Below, piece after piece: positions 1-5,087 of a stretch of DNA of 10,849 bases. This stretch comes from an uncultured Collinsella sp. (GTDB taxonomy: Bacteria; Actinomycetota; Coriobacteriia; Coriobacteriales; Coriobacteriaceae): contig URPJ01000029.1 in the NCBI GenBank assembly GCA_900549745.1, forward strand, positions 1 through 10,849, read 5' to 3'. Below the pieces are notes generated by a model, which was not told where the DNA came from, did no database searches, and saw nothing but the letters and a program-made list of their open reading frames with translations. The position numbers and the translations under genes are program-made. The stretch's first letter is position 1. The number at the start of each line of letters is the position of its first letter.

Positions 1-55
1 ACCTATGACGTTCTGATTCGTAGTCAGACCCTCTATCCAGCTGAGGTAACGCCGC
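1..55 (-). tRNA. tRNA-Arg(ACG), 3' end cut off by the window edge
   Basis: Read on the minus strand from base 55, the sequence gives a 7-nt 5' acceptor strand (GCGGCGT), then T8-A9, a D arm with CCTC/GAGG stem, and an anticodon arm TCTGA-CTACGAA-TCAGA. The anticodon is ACG, so after A-to-I editing at position 34 it reads CGN arginine codons. The variable loop and the start of the T arm follow, and the remaining ~20 nt lie outside the window. Its own promoter lies just upstream (67-96). Confidence 0.93.
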
Positions 56-66
56 AGCGCAAGACA

Positions 67-96
67 TATAAAACCACTTTAGCTTATTGGAGTCAA
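67..96 (-). promoter_or_regulatory. Promoter of tRNA-Arg
   Basis: On the minus strand there is a -35 TTGACT (91-96) and an AT-rich -10 stretch TTTATA (67-72), 18 nt apart. The -10 ends 12 nt before the tRNA 5' end, the expected position for a tRNA promoter. Confidence 0.6.
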
Positions 97-132
97 GCTC
101 AATCTCAAACTTTTTTGTGAAACGCAGTTTTG

Positions 133-510
133 TCATGCTGCTCCGCATATACCGCCGTTCCCCGTACGATCGATTGGCTTTTCGATCACGTCAAACTTGG
201 CATCAAGTTCCCTCAGGAGCGATCTCACCCGCTGGGCACAATCATAATCGGCAAACGAGATGCTCAGCATGCGCGCGACCTGGTTGGAAGTCCCAACTCC
301 ATAGAAGTGCTCCAGCGCCACAAGCCCCACGTGCGTCACAAAGGTCTCGACCACATGCGGCGACTCCTCAAAACACCATTGTGTCAACGGACCCTCACTC
401 GTCTGTCGAACCACCAGGCCACCCATGCCAGACGGCTCACACGTTACAAGCAGGTACTCCCCACCCTCGTCGCTCTCAAACAAAACCACCCGATCATCAA
501 ACAGCTCCAT
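133..510 (-). CDS. Protein of unknown function, 125 residues
   Basis: I do not recognise this family. The ATG at 510 is preceded by a good Shine-Dalgarno, AAAGGGGA, about 4 nt away, and the frame ends in TGA at 133. The protein looks soluble and mixed alpha/beta, with no signal peptide or membrane segment. An N-terminal strand-rich part (residues ~1-45) starts MELFDDRVVLFESDEGG, a middle segment is rich in His, Val and Phe (ETFVTHVGLVALEHFYG), and a probable helix (~90-108) is followed by a Gly-rich tail ending GGICGAA. It sits downstream of serS on the same strand, but the serS hairpin (637-660) and a separate candidate promoter (544-552) suggest its own transcription. A LexA-box-like palindrome lies 60-73 bp upstream of its start. 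Longer overlapping plus-strand frames have no comparable ribosome binding site and read as low-complexity Arg/Pro/Ser translations, so I prefer this frame. Confidence 0.7.
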   Translation of the reverse strand: MELFDDRVVLFESDEGGEYLLVTCEPSGMGGLVVRQTSEGPLTQWCFEESPHVVETFVTHVGLVALEHFYGVGTSNQVARMLSISFADYDCAQRVRSLLRELDAKFDVIEKPIDRTGNGGICGAA

Positions 511-543
511 CGCGTCCCCTTTCTCTCGCTCTTATTTAGCAAA

Positions 544-552
544 AGCATAGCA
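544..552 (-). promoter_or_regulatory. Extended -10 promoter for the 125-residue gene
   Basis: The minus strand carries TGCTATGCT, an extended -10 element (TGn plus TATGCT), 34-42 bp upstream of the ATG at 510. No good -35 is visible at 17 nt, which is typical of extended -10 promoters. The -35 position overlaps the palindromes at 562-583. Confidence 0.35.
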
Positions 553-561
553 GGTAGATGG

Positions 562-583
562 CTGTATACAGAACAGCTGTTCG
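562..583. promoter_or_regulatory. Two overlapping palindromes, one LexA-box-like
   Basis: CTGTATACAG (562-571) and GAACAGCTGTTC (571-582) are perfect palindromes sharing one base. With its flank the second reads CGAACAGCTGTTCT on the minus strand. That matches the Gram-positive/actinobacterial SOS operator CGAAC-N4-GTTCG in nine of the ten fixed positions. It lies in the promoter region of the 125-residue gene, where LexA repression would be effective. The LexA assignment is inferred from consensus alone. Confidence 0.45.
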
Positions 584-636
584 TGTGTTTTCTATTGAGC
601 TGTCCGCACGGCATGGTATGGACCTGCGCACGAAAT

Positions 637-660
637 AGGGCGCCCCCGAAGGAGCGCCCT
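637..660 (-). terminator. Intrinsic terminator after serS
   Basis: On the minus strand AGGGCGC and GCGCCCT pair, extended by three more pairs around a TTCG-type loop. The hairpin starts 23 nt after the serS stop codon. The following tract is only ATTT, so termination may be partial or Rho-assisted. Confidence 0.6.
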
Positions 661-683
661 TGCATATCCCCTATGCAGCCAAC

Positions 684-1967
684 TTACGCGACCGGCTCGA
701 TCTTCTCGAGACCACCCATGTAAGGACGCAGAACCTCGGGGATCGTAATGGTGCCGTCGGCGTTCTGGTAGTTCTCCAGAATGGCAGCCATGGTACGACC
801 AGCCGGCAGGCCGGAACCATTGAGCGTGTGCAGGTAGCGCGAACCCTTGAAGTTCTCGGGGTCGCGATACTTGATGTTGGCGCGGCGAGCCTGGAAGTCA
901 CCGCAGTTGGAGCAGGAGCTGATCTCCTTGTAGGCGTTGTAGCTCGGCAGCCAGACCTCGACGTCGTAGGTCTGACGGGCAGAGAAGCCCAAGTCACCGG
1001 TGCACAGGCTAATCACGCGATACGGAAGGCCCAGCTGCTGCAGCAGGTACTCGGCCTCGGCGGTCATGCTCTCGAGCTCCTCGTCAGACTCCTCCGGCTT
1101 AGCGAACTTGACCATCTCGACCTTGTCGAACTCGTGCTGACGGATGATGCCGCGGGTGTCGCGACCGGCGGAACCGGCCTCCTCGCGGAAGCAGGGGGTG
1201 AAGGCGGTGTAGCGGCGCGGCAGAGTGTCGGCATCGAGGACCTCGCCGGCGTGCAGGTTGGTAAGCACGACCTCGGCGGTGGGGATCAGGAAGTTGTCGC
1301 CCGAGACGTGGTAGGCGTCGTCCTCGAACTTGGGCAGCTGACCCGTGCCAAACATGGTCTGACGCTTGACGACGATGGGCGGCCACCACTCCTTAAAACC
1401 ACGGCTGGTGTGCGTATCGAGGAAGAAGTTGATAAGGGCGCGCTCCAGGCGGGCGCCGGCGCCACCGAGAACGGTAAAGCGGCTGCCGGAGAGCTTATTG
1501 CCACGCTCGAAGTCGAGGATGTCCAGATCGGTGCCCAGATCCCAGTGCGGCTTAAAGTCGAAGTCGAACTCGCGCGGGGTGCCCCAACGACGGCGCTCAA
1601 TGTTCTCGTCCTCGTCCTTGCCGTACGGCGTGGCCTCGCAAGGAATGTTGGGCAGGTGAGCCATGAAGTCGTACTGCTCCTGCTCGAGAGCAGTGCGGCG
1701 CTCGGCCAGACCGTCAATCTTCTCGTTGACGGCACGCACGGCCTCCTTGGCGGCCTCGGCCTCGTCCTTCTTGCCCTCCTTCATCAGGGCGCCGATCTTC
1801 TTGGACTCGGCATTGCGCGTAGCCTGGAGCTCCTCGACCTCGGTGATGACGGCACGGCGCTCGTCGTCGAGCTCAAAGAACTTCTCGCGATCCCAAGACG
1901 TCTGGCGGTTAGCCATGGCGACATCGATGGCATCGGGGTTCTCGCGAACAAACTTGATATCAAGCAT
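684..1967 (-). CDS. serS: Seryl-tRNA synthetase
   Basis: Class II aminoacyl-tRNA synthetase that charges tRNA-Ser (and tRNA-Sec where present) with serine in the cytoplasm. The 427 residues match the usual family length. Residues ~1-110 form the N-terminal tRNA-binding domain with its long helical hairpin, rich in Glu, Lys and Ala at ~30-100. The catalytic core follows: motif 1 around 171-200, the TAE serine-binding loop at 230-232, motif 2 FREEAGSAGRDTRG at 260-273, and motif 3 GLPAGRTMAAILENYQ at 386-401. I chose the ATG at 1967 (MLDIKFVREN) because GGAGGA sits 6 nt upstream and SerRS proteins normally start with MLD. An in-frame ATG at 1994 would add nine unrelated residues. It is transcribed divergently from the 57-residue gene and followed by a hairpin. 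I saw no T-box leader. Confidence 0.98.
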   Translation of the reverse strand: MLDIKFVRENPDAIDVAMANRQTSWDREKFFELDDERRAVITEVEELQATRNAESKKIGALMKEGKKDEAEAAKEAVRAVNEKIDGLAERRTALEQEQYDFMAHLPNIPCEATPYGKDEDENIERRRWGTPREFDFDFKPHWDLGTDLDILDFERGNKLSGSRFTVLGGAGARLERALINFFLDTHTSRGFKEWWPPIVVKRQTMFGTGQLPKFEDDAYHVSGDNFLIPTAEVVLTNLHAGEVLDADTLPRRYTAFTPCFREEAGSAGRDTRGIIRQHEFDKVEMVKFAKPEESDEELESMTAEAEYLLQQLGLPYRVISLCTGDLGFSARQTYDVEVWLPSYNAYKEISSCSNCGDFQARRANIKYRDPENFKGSRYLHTLNGSGLPAGRTMAAILENYQNADGTITIPEVLRPYMGGLEKIEPVA

Positions 1968-1996
1968 TAGATCCTCCGGCGATATACATTCCATTT

Positions 1997-2035
1997 AGGT
2001 TGCAACCTTGTACATGTATGGGCAAGTATATACTT
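1997..2035. promoter_or_regulatory. Three palindromes in the serS/small-gene divergent region
   Basis: AGGTTGCAACCT (1997-2008), TACATGTA (2011-2018) and AAGTATATACTT (2024-2035) are perfect palindromes of 12, 8 and 12 bp. Their centres lie 12 and 15 bp apart. The third contains the -10 hexamer for both directions. The first two would fall at or just after the predicted serS transcription start (~2018), where a bound protein or leader structure could act. No specific regulator is recognisable. Confidence 0.45.
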
Positions 2036-2054
2036 ATGAGCGTTTACGACCCAA
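2025..2054 (-). promoter_or_regulatory. serS promoter, with a -10 that is symmetric
   Basis: On the minus strand TTGGGT (2049-2054) and TATACT (2025-2030) are separated by 18 nt, giving a leader of about 50 nt before the serS ATG. The -10 sits in the palindrome AAGTATATACTT, so TATACT also occurs on the plus strand at 2029-2034. There it could start a transcript ~38 nt before the 57-residue gene; the best plus-strand -35 (TTGTAC, 2008-2013) has a short 15-nt spacer. Confidence 0.5.
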
Positions 2055-2078
2055 CTCAACTACGCAAGAAGGCACCCA

Positions 2079-2252
2079 ATGGACGCAGTTTTTTCCTTTT
2101 TGTTTGGCACCCGCACCGGTTTTGCCATCCTTTTCGCCGGCGGCATCCTGTTATTTGCGATTCTTGCCTTTGTAATGGAGAAGCGTACCCATAAGATGTA
2201 CGTCGACCGCGGACCCAAGTCCGAGGATGAGGAAGACAGCTTCTGGGACTAA
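2079..2252 (+). CDS. Small single-pass membrane protein, 57 residues
   Basis: This is the only plus-strand gene. ATG at 2079 follows an AAGAAGG Shine-Dalgarno with ~6 nt spacing, and TAA is at 2250-2252. The protein starts MDAVFSFLFGTRTG, has a hydrophobic segment at about residues 14-33 (FAILFAGGILLFAILAFVM), then a basic stretch (EKRTHK). An acidic tail ends EDEEDSFWD. The layout suggests a short N-terminus, one membrane helix and a charged cytoplasmic tail of ~24 residues by the positive-inside rule. A strong hairpin terminator lies ~50 nt downstream, and it shares an upstream region with serS. Codon use is like its neighbours. I cannot assign a function; it resembles small uncharacterised membrane proteins of Coriobacteriia, possibly a DUF family (DUF6724, from memory and unverified). 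Its length makes it easy to miss in automatic annotation. Confidence 0.82.
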   Translation: MDAVFSFLFGTRTGFAILFAGGILLFAILAFVMEKRTHKMYVDRGPKSEDEEDSFWD

Positions 2253-2290
2253 CCTGCCAAAAAGGGCCAGGTTTATTTTGGTCGGTTTTA
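2251..2290 (+). repeat. Intergenic inverted-repeat unit, left copy
   Basis: This ~40-nt unit has the core AGGGCCAGGTTTATTTTGG, flanked by CCTGCC and GGTTTT. It is matched in inverse orientation at 2370-2411, with about seven differences over 40 nt. Its first bases overlap the stop codon of the 57-residue gene. The core GGGnCAGGTTTATTTT resembles sequences near REP-associated (Y1) transposases in other bacteria, which is only a recollected similarity. Confidence 0.6.
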
Positions 2291-2303
2291 TCTGGGCAAA
2301 CGC

Positions 2304-2346
2304 AAGCGCCCCGCAACTGGAATTGAGCCAGTTGCGGGGCGCTTTT
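2304..2346 (+). terminator. Strong hairpin terminator between the 57-residue gene and proC
   Basis: A perfect 17-bp stem (AAGCGCCCCGCAACTGG, 2304-2320, paired with 2328-2344) encloses a 7-nt loop and ends in TTTT on the plus strand. The minus-strand side has only CTTGCGTTT, so it terminates best for the plus-strand gene but probably serves both convergent genes. Confidence 0.85.
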
Positions 2347-2369
2347 CGCACATACGACAAAACCGCAGG

Positions 2370-2411
2370 AAAAACCTGCCAAAATAAACCTGTCCCTAAA
2401 TGGCAGGTTTT
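2370..2411 (-). repeat. Intergenic inverted-repeat unit, right copy
   Basis: Read on the minus strand it carries the core AGGGACAGGTTTATTTTGG, flanked by AACCTGCC and GGCAGGTT. It is therefore itself an imperfect palindrome as well as the inverse partner of 2251-2290. It overlaps the proC stop codon (TAA, 2410-2412). Together the two copies bracket the terminator hairpin, giving a nested symmetric region of about 160 bp. Confidence 0.65.
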
Positions 2412-3180
2412 ACTGGAGAGTTGCGTCGATTGCCTTGACCAGGGCGCTGCGCATGCCGGCGTCCTCGAGCGCAACGACGCCCTTGATGGTGGCACCACCG
2501 GGCGAGCATACGGCATCCTTCATCGCCGCAGGATGCTGGCCAGTTGCAAGCTGCAGCTTTGCCGTACCCAACACCATCTGGCTCACAATGCGATAGGCAT
2601 CGGCACGCGGGATACCGTGCTTGACCGCTGCATCGCCCAGGGCCTCGATTGCCATGGCGACAAATGCCGGAGCGCAACCACCCACCGTGCCGCCCACAAA
2701 CAGCAGGCTCGTGTCGAGCTCGACCACCGCACCGAGCTTGCCAAGCAGATCAAGCACCACTGCGCTCTGCTCATCACTAAGCGTGGAAGCCTTCTCGCAA
2801 GCGATGACGCCCTCGCCCACCGAAACCGGTGTGTTGGGCACCGTCGAGATATGCGCGACGCCCGGCAGGACCTGCTCCCACTTGGCACTGTCCCAGGTCC
2901 AGGCAACCGACAGAACGACCTTTTTGGCAAGAGCATCCTTGAGCGGGGCGAATACCTTCTCGATCATGTACGGTTTGACCGCAGCGACCACGATATCGGA
3001 TGCGGCGACAACCTCGGCGGCATCGTGGCAGGCGACCATGCCGCGCGCCTCGCAGCGCTCAACCAGTGCGTCGTAGCGACCCGCGCAGGCGCACATGTCG
3101 CTCGCAGCTACACCGGCAGCGATCCAGCCATCGGCCATAGCGCTCGCCATATTGCCAAAACCGACAAATCCAATCTTCAT
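2410..3180 (-). CDS. proC: Pyrroline-5-carboxylate reductase
   Basis: Cytoplasmic NAD(P)H-dependent reductase for the last step of proline synthesis, 1-pyrroline-5-carboxylate to L-proline. The 256 residues are slightly short for the family (usually 260-280). The Rossmann fold begins at residue 1 with GFGNMA at 7-12, followed by the VKP turn (68-70) and PNTP (115-118). The helical dimerisation domain has the signature region GGTVGGCAPAF (163-173) and the C-terminal SPGGATIKG (226-234). The usual S-G-x-G-P of the signature reads G-G-C-A-P here, a modest deviation next to the substrate site. ATG at 3180 follows AAAGGA about 9 nt upstream. It is 73 nt after rlmH on the same strand and is probably the last gene of the SPFH-rlmH-proC unit. 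Its stop codon lies inside a repeat. Confidence 0.95.
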   Translation of the reverse strand: MKIGFVGFGNMASAMADGWIAAGVAASDMCACAGRYDALVERCEARGMVACHDAAEVVAASDIVVAAVKPYMIEKVFAPLKDALAKKVVLSVAWTWDSAKWEQVLPGVAHISTVPNTPVSVGEGVIACEKASTLSDEQSAVVLDLLGKLGAVVELDTSLLFVGGTVGGCAPAFVAMAIEALGDAAVKHGIPRADAYRIVSQMVLGTAKLQLATGQHPAAMKDAVCSPGGATIKGVVALEDAGMRSALVKAIDATLQ

Positions 3181-3253
3181 ATCTCATAGTCCTTTCAGAC
3201 ACATTCCTCAAAACGAAAGGTATTGTCCCACGCCATTGTTTCGTATTGCCGAC

Positions 3254-3724
3254 CTATTTGTGATACGGCTCGCCACGGCTGATCTTGCAGGCGCGGTAGA
3301 TTTGCTCCAGCAGCACCACGCGCGCCAAGTTATGCGGCAAGGTAATGCGTCCAAAGCTGAGCATCTCGTCGGCGCGGGCGCGCACCTCATCGCTCACGCC
3401 GTCCGAACCGCCAATCACAAAGGCGATGTCGCTGCTGCCTCGTAGCATAAGATCGTCGAGCCTCGCCGAGAGCTCCTCACTCGAACGCTCCTTGCCCTCG
3501 ATAGCCAGCAGGATCACATGCGCTCGAGACGGCAATGCAGCAAGAATTGCCGCCCCCTCCTTGTCGCGCGCGGCATCCACGCCGCCCGCCTTAGCCGGGT
3601 CGATATCGGCCACCTCGCGGATATCCACCTTGGCATAGGCGCCTAGGCGCTTGGTGTACTCAGCGCACGCGTCCTTCCAAAAGCGCTCTTTGAGCTTGCC
3701 AACACAAACGACGGTGTATTTCAC
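3254..3724 (-). CDS. rlmH: 23S rRNA pseudouridine-1915 N3-methyltransferase
   Basis: SPOUT-class methyltransferase that uses S-adenosylmethionine to methylate N3 of pseudouridine 1915 in helix 69 of 23S rRNA, acting on assembled 70S ribosomes. It is 156 residues, normal for the family. It shows the N-terminal K-Y-x-V-x-x-V-G-K-L-K start, and the SAM-binding knot at the C-terminus, with GGSDG (105-109), FGRITLPHNLARVVLLEQIYRA (124-145) and the terminal RGEPYHK. The start is GTG at 3724, since no ATG fits. Its AAAGGAG Shine-Dalgarno lies within the last codons of the SPFH gene, whose stop is only 6 nt upstream, so translational coupling is likely. Confidence 0.97.
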   Translation of the reverse strand: MKYTVVCVGKLKERFWKDACAEYTKRLGAYAKVDIREVADIDPAKAGGVDAARDKEGAAILAALPSRAHVILLAIEGKERSSEELSARLDDLMLRGSSDIAFVIGGSDGVSDEVRARADEMLSFGRITLPHNLARVVLLEQIYRACKISRGEPYHK

Positions 3725-3730
3725 GCGTGC

Positions 3731-4669
3731 CTACTCCTTTGACTCGTTCTGAACCTTACCGGCAGCCAGCATCTGCTCGAACATAGAGGCCGACTGCGAA
3801 AAGTCGCTCGGCAGCACGACCGTCGAGGTTTTACCCGTGCGAGCGAACTCCGTCATCATCTCGGACCACTGCGTAAACATGAACAGTTGGTTGGCCTCGT
3901 CATTGCCGACACCCGTCTCTTGGATGATCTCGAGCGAATCTTTGATACCCAGCGCGATGGCCTTGCGCTGGTTGGCGATGCCCTCGCCCGCCTTTTCCAT
4001 AGCCTCAGCCTCGGCGGTCGCCTCGGTGACGCGCTTGATGCGGTCGGCCTCAGCGAGCTCCTGTGCCGCAGCGCGCTTGCGCTGGGCAGCGTTGATGTCG
4101 TTCATGGAGTTCTCAACCTCGGTCGGCAGTGCGATTTTGGTGATGAGCGTCGACACGAGGGTGAAGCCGTAGGCGGCCATCTGCTCGGAAACGGTAGCGT
4201 TGACATCCTTGGCGATGTCATCCTTCTTGGCAAAGACCTCATCGAGTGTGTAGACGGGAATCGAAGAGCGCAGGGCGTCGGTGATGAAGTCACGCATCTG
4301 GTCGACGGGCTCCTGCAGCATGTAGTAGCTCTTGTAGATACCCGAATCTGCCGGGCCAGCACCCATGTCATAGCTCACGTGGTACTGAGCAGAGACCTCG
4401 AGGCCGATGGTCACATTATCCTGGGTCTTAACGTCGATACCAAAACCGTTTTTCATGGTGCGCAGACTCACCGTGGCGGCTTTGCGGTCGATCACGGGCA
4501 CCTTCATGTGGAAGCCCGCGTTGACGATGCGGTTAAACTTGCCCAGACGCTCGATGATCACGGCATGCTGTTGTTCAACGACATAGCAGGCGTTGGGAAG
4601 CAGCAGCAACAAAATGATGATGGGAATCAAAAGGCTCGTAAGGGCGGCAATGATACCGGACAACAGCAT
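3731..4669 (-). CDS. SPFH/Band 7 (stomatin-like) membrane protein
   Basis: Member of the stomatin/prohibitin/flotillin/HflKC superfamily, membrane-anchored scaffolds that form large oligomers and organise membrane proteins or proteases. Of 312 residues, 5-25 form a very hydrophobic N-terminal anchor. The Band 7 domain follows from ~28 (VVEQQHAVIIERLGKFNRI) to ~185, then an Ala/Glu-rich helical coiled-coil (~195-250) with RKRAAAQELAEADRIK, and a C-terminal tail. ATG at 4669 is chosen because AGAGGAGAG sits just upstream; the upstream in-frame ATG at 4690 would add seven residues without such a site. It closely resembles the stomatin/HIR-type slipin proteins of Gram-positives. No NfeD partner gene is adjacent; instead rlmH follows 6 nt later. 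The specific client is unknown. Confidence 0.92.
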   Translation of the reverse strand: MLLSGIIAALTSLLIPIIILLLLLPNACYVVEQQHAVIIERLGKFNRIVNAGFHMKVPVIDRKAATVSLRTMKNGFGIDVKTQDNVTIGLEVSAQYHVSYDMGAGPADSGIYKSYYMLQEPVDQMRDFITDALRSSIPVYTLDEVFAKKDDIAKDVNATVSEQMAAYGFTLVSTLITKIALPTEVENSMNDINAAQRKRAAAQELAEADRIKRVTEATAEAEAMEKAGEGIANQRKAIALGIKDSLEIIQETGVGNDEANQLFMFTQWSEMMTEFARTGKTSTVVLPSDFSQSASMFEQMLAAGKVQNESKE

Positions 4670-4726
4670 GGTCTCTCCTCTGATAGGCACACGTTGGCAT
4701 TAGGATACCCGTCCAAGGAGATTGTG

Positions 4727-4786
4727 CATAACAAAAAAGCCCCCATTGCTGGGAGCTCTTTCATTTAATGGTGCGGGCGAAAGGAC
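4727..4786 (-). repeat. Duplicated tRNA-Leu 3' end plus terminator (distal copy)
   Basis: These 60 bp match 4916-4975 with only two mismatches. The copy runs, on the minus strand, from the second half of the T loop (GTCCTTTCGCCCGCACCA) through the terminator hairpin to GTTATG. The tRNA body upstream of the T loop is absent, so this copy cannot be a tRNA. The hairpin keeps pairing through one G-T pair and still ends in TTTTTT. Confidence 0.9.
4731..4755 (-). terminator. Terminator hairpin in the distal duplicate
   Basis: On the minus strand AGCTCCC-AGCAAT-GGGGGCT is followed by TTTTT. It matches the terminator of the real tRNA-Leu except for two substitutions, one of which turns a pair into G-T. 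Confidence 0.7.
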
Positions 4787-4915
4787 GTCCGCGTATCCGC
4801 TGCGCGGATCCGCACCGGCTTCGCCCGCCTGCCGGCGGACTCGCCAGCTCGCTAAAAACGCTCCGCGTTTTCTTTACGCTCGCTCCTTCGCAGGTTCAAG
4901 TCCCTGCGATGGGCT
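4787..4915. other. Hairpin-dense insert between the tRNA-Leu 3' copies
   Basis: This 129-bp stretch has no credible gene. It is a string of small inverted repeats: ATCCGC/GCGGAT (4795-4809), the palindrome GCGGATCCGC, and AAAACGC/GCGTTTT. At its end lies TCGCAGG-TTCAAGTC-CCTGCGA on the plus strand (4887-4909), whose GGTTCAAGTCC is a tRNA T-loop sequence in opposite orientation to tRNA-Leu. It may be a remnant of a second tRNA, an integrated element or a palindromic repeat family. Confidence 0.6.
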
Positions 4916-4919
4916 CATA

Positions 4920-4945
4920 ACAAAAAAGCTCCCATCGCTGGGAGC
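4920..4945 (-). terminator. Terminator of tRNA-Leu
   Basis: On the minus strand, 13 nt after the CCA end, AGCTCCC-AGCGAT-GGGAGCT forms a perfect stem followed by TTTTTTG. It is a canonical intrinsic terminator. Confidence 0.85.
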
Positions 4946-4957
4946 TCTTTCATTTAA

Positions 4958-5044
4958 TGGTGCGGGCGAAAGGACTTGAACCTTCATGGGGTTGCCCCCA
5001 TACGGACCTGAACCGTACGCGTCTGCCAATTCCGCCACGCCCGC
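4958..5044 (-). tRNA. tRNA-Leu(CAG)
   Basis: A complete 87-nt class II tRNA with encoded CCA. It has acceptor GCGGGCG/CGCCCGC with discriminator A, and a D arm starting TGGCGGAATTGGCAGACGC. The anticodon arm is TACGG-TTCAGGT-CCGTA (anticodon CAG). A long variable arm (TGGGGGCAACCCCA) and T loop TTCAAGT follow. It decodes CUG. It has its own promoter and terminator, and its 3' end is duplicated downstream. Confidence 0.97.
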
Positions 5045-5055
5045 GTGCAGGAATT

Positions 5056-5084
5056 AGAATAACGGAGCGCCACCGCGAACGCAA
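5056..5084 (-). promoter_or_regulatory. Promoter of tRNA-Leu
   Basis: On the minus strand TTGCGT (5079-5084) and TATTCT (5056-5061) are separated by exactly 17 nt. The -10 ends 11 nt before the tRNA 5' end. It lies directly after the tatD stop codon. Confidence 0.6.
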
Positions 5085-5087
5085 GAA

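Noticed and set aside
130..723. 197-residue plus-strand frame overlapping the 125-residue gene
   Set aside because: It lacks a ribosome binding site, runs through the serS terminator hairpin and into the serS 3' end, and has no coherent domain.
660..1970. 436-residue open frame on the plus strand across serS
   Set aside because: It is the antisense shadow of serS in GC-rich DNA. The minus-strand frame has all SerRS motifs and a strong Shine-Dalgarno, while the plus-strand translation is Leu/Val/Gly-rich with no recognisable domain.
1968..2078. T-box riboswitch for serS
   Set aside because: The predicted leader is only about 50 nt, with no specifier loop, no TGG-containing T-box sequence and no terminator/antiterminator pair.
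4769..4828. A second short tRNA with paired GCGGGCG/CGCCCGC acceptor ends
   Set aside because: It is only about 60 nt and has no D arm, anticodon arm or T loop. Half of the acceptor comes from the duplicated tRNA-Leu end, so it is not a functional tRNA.
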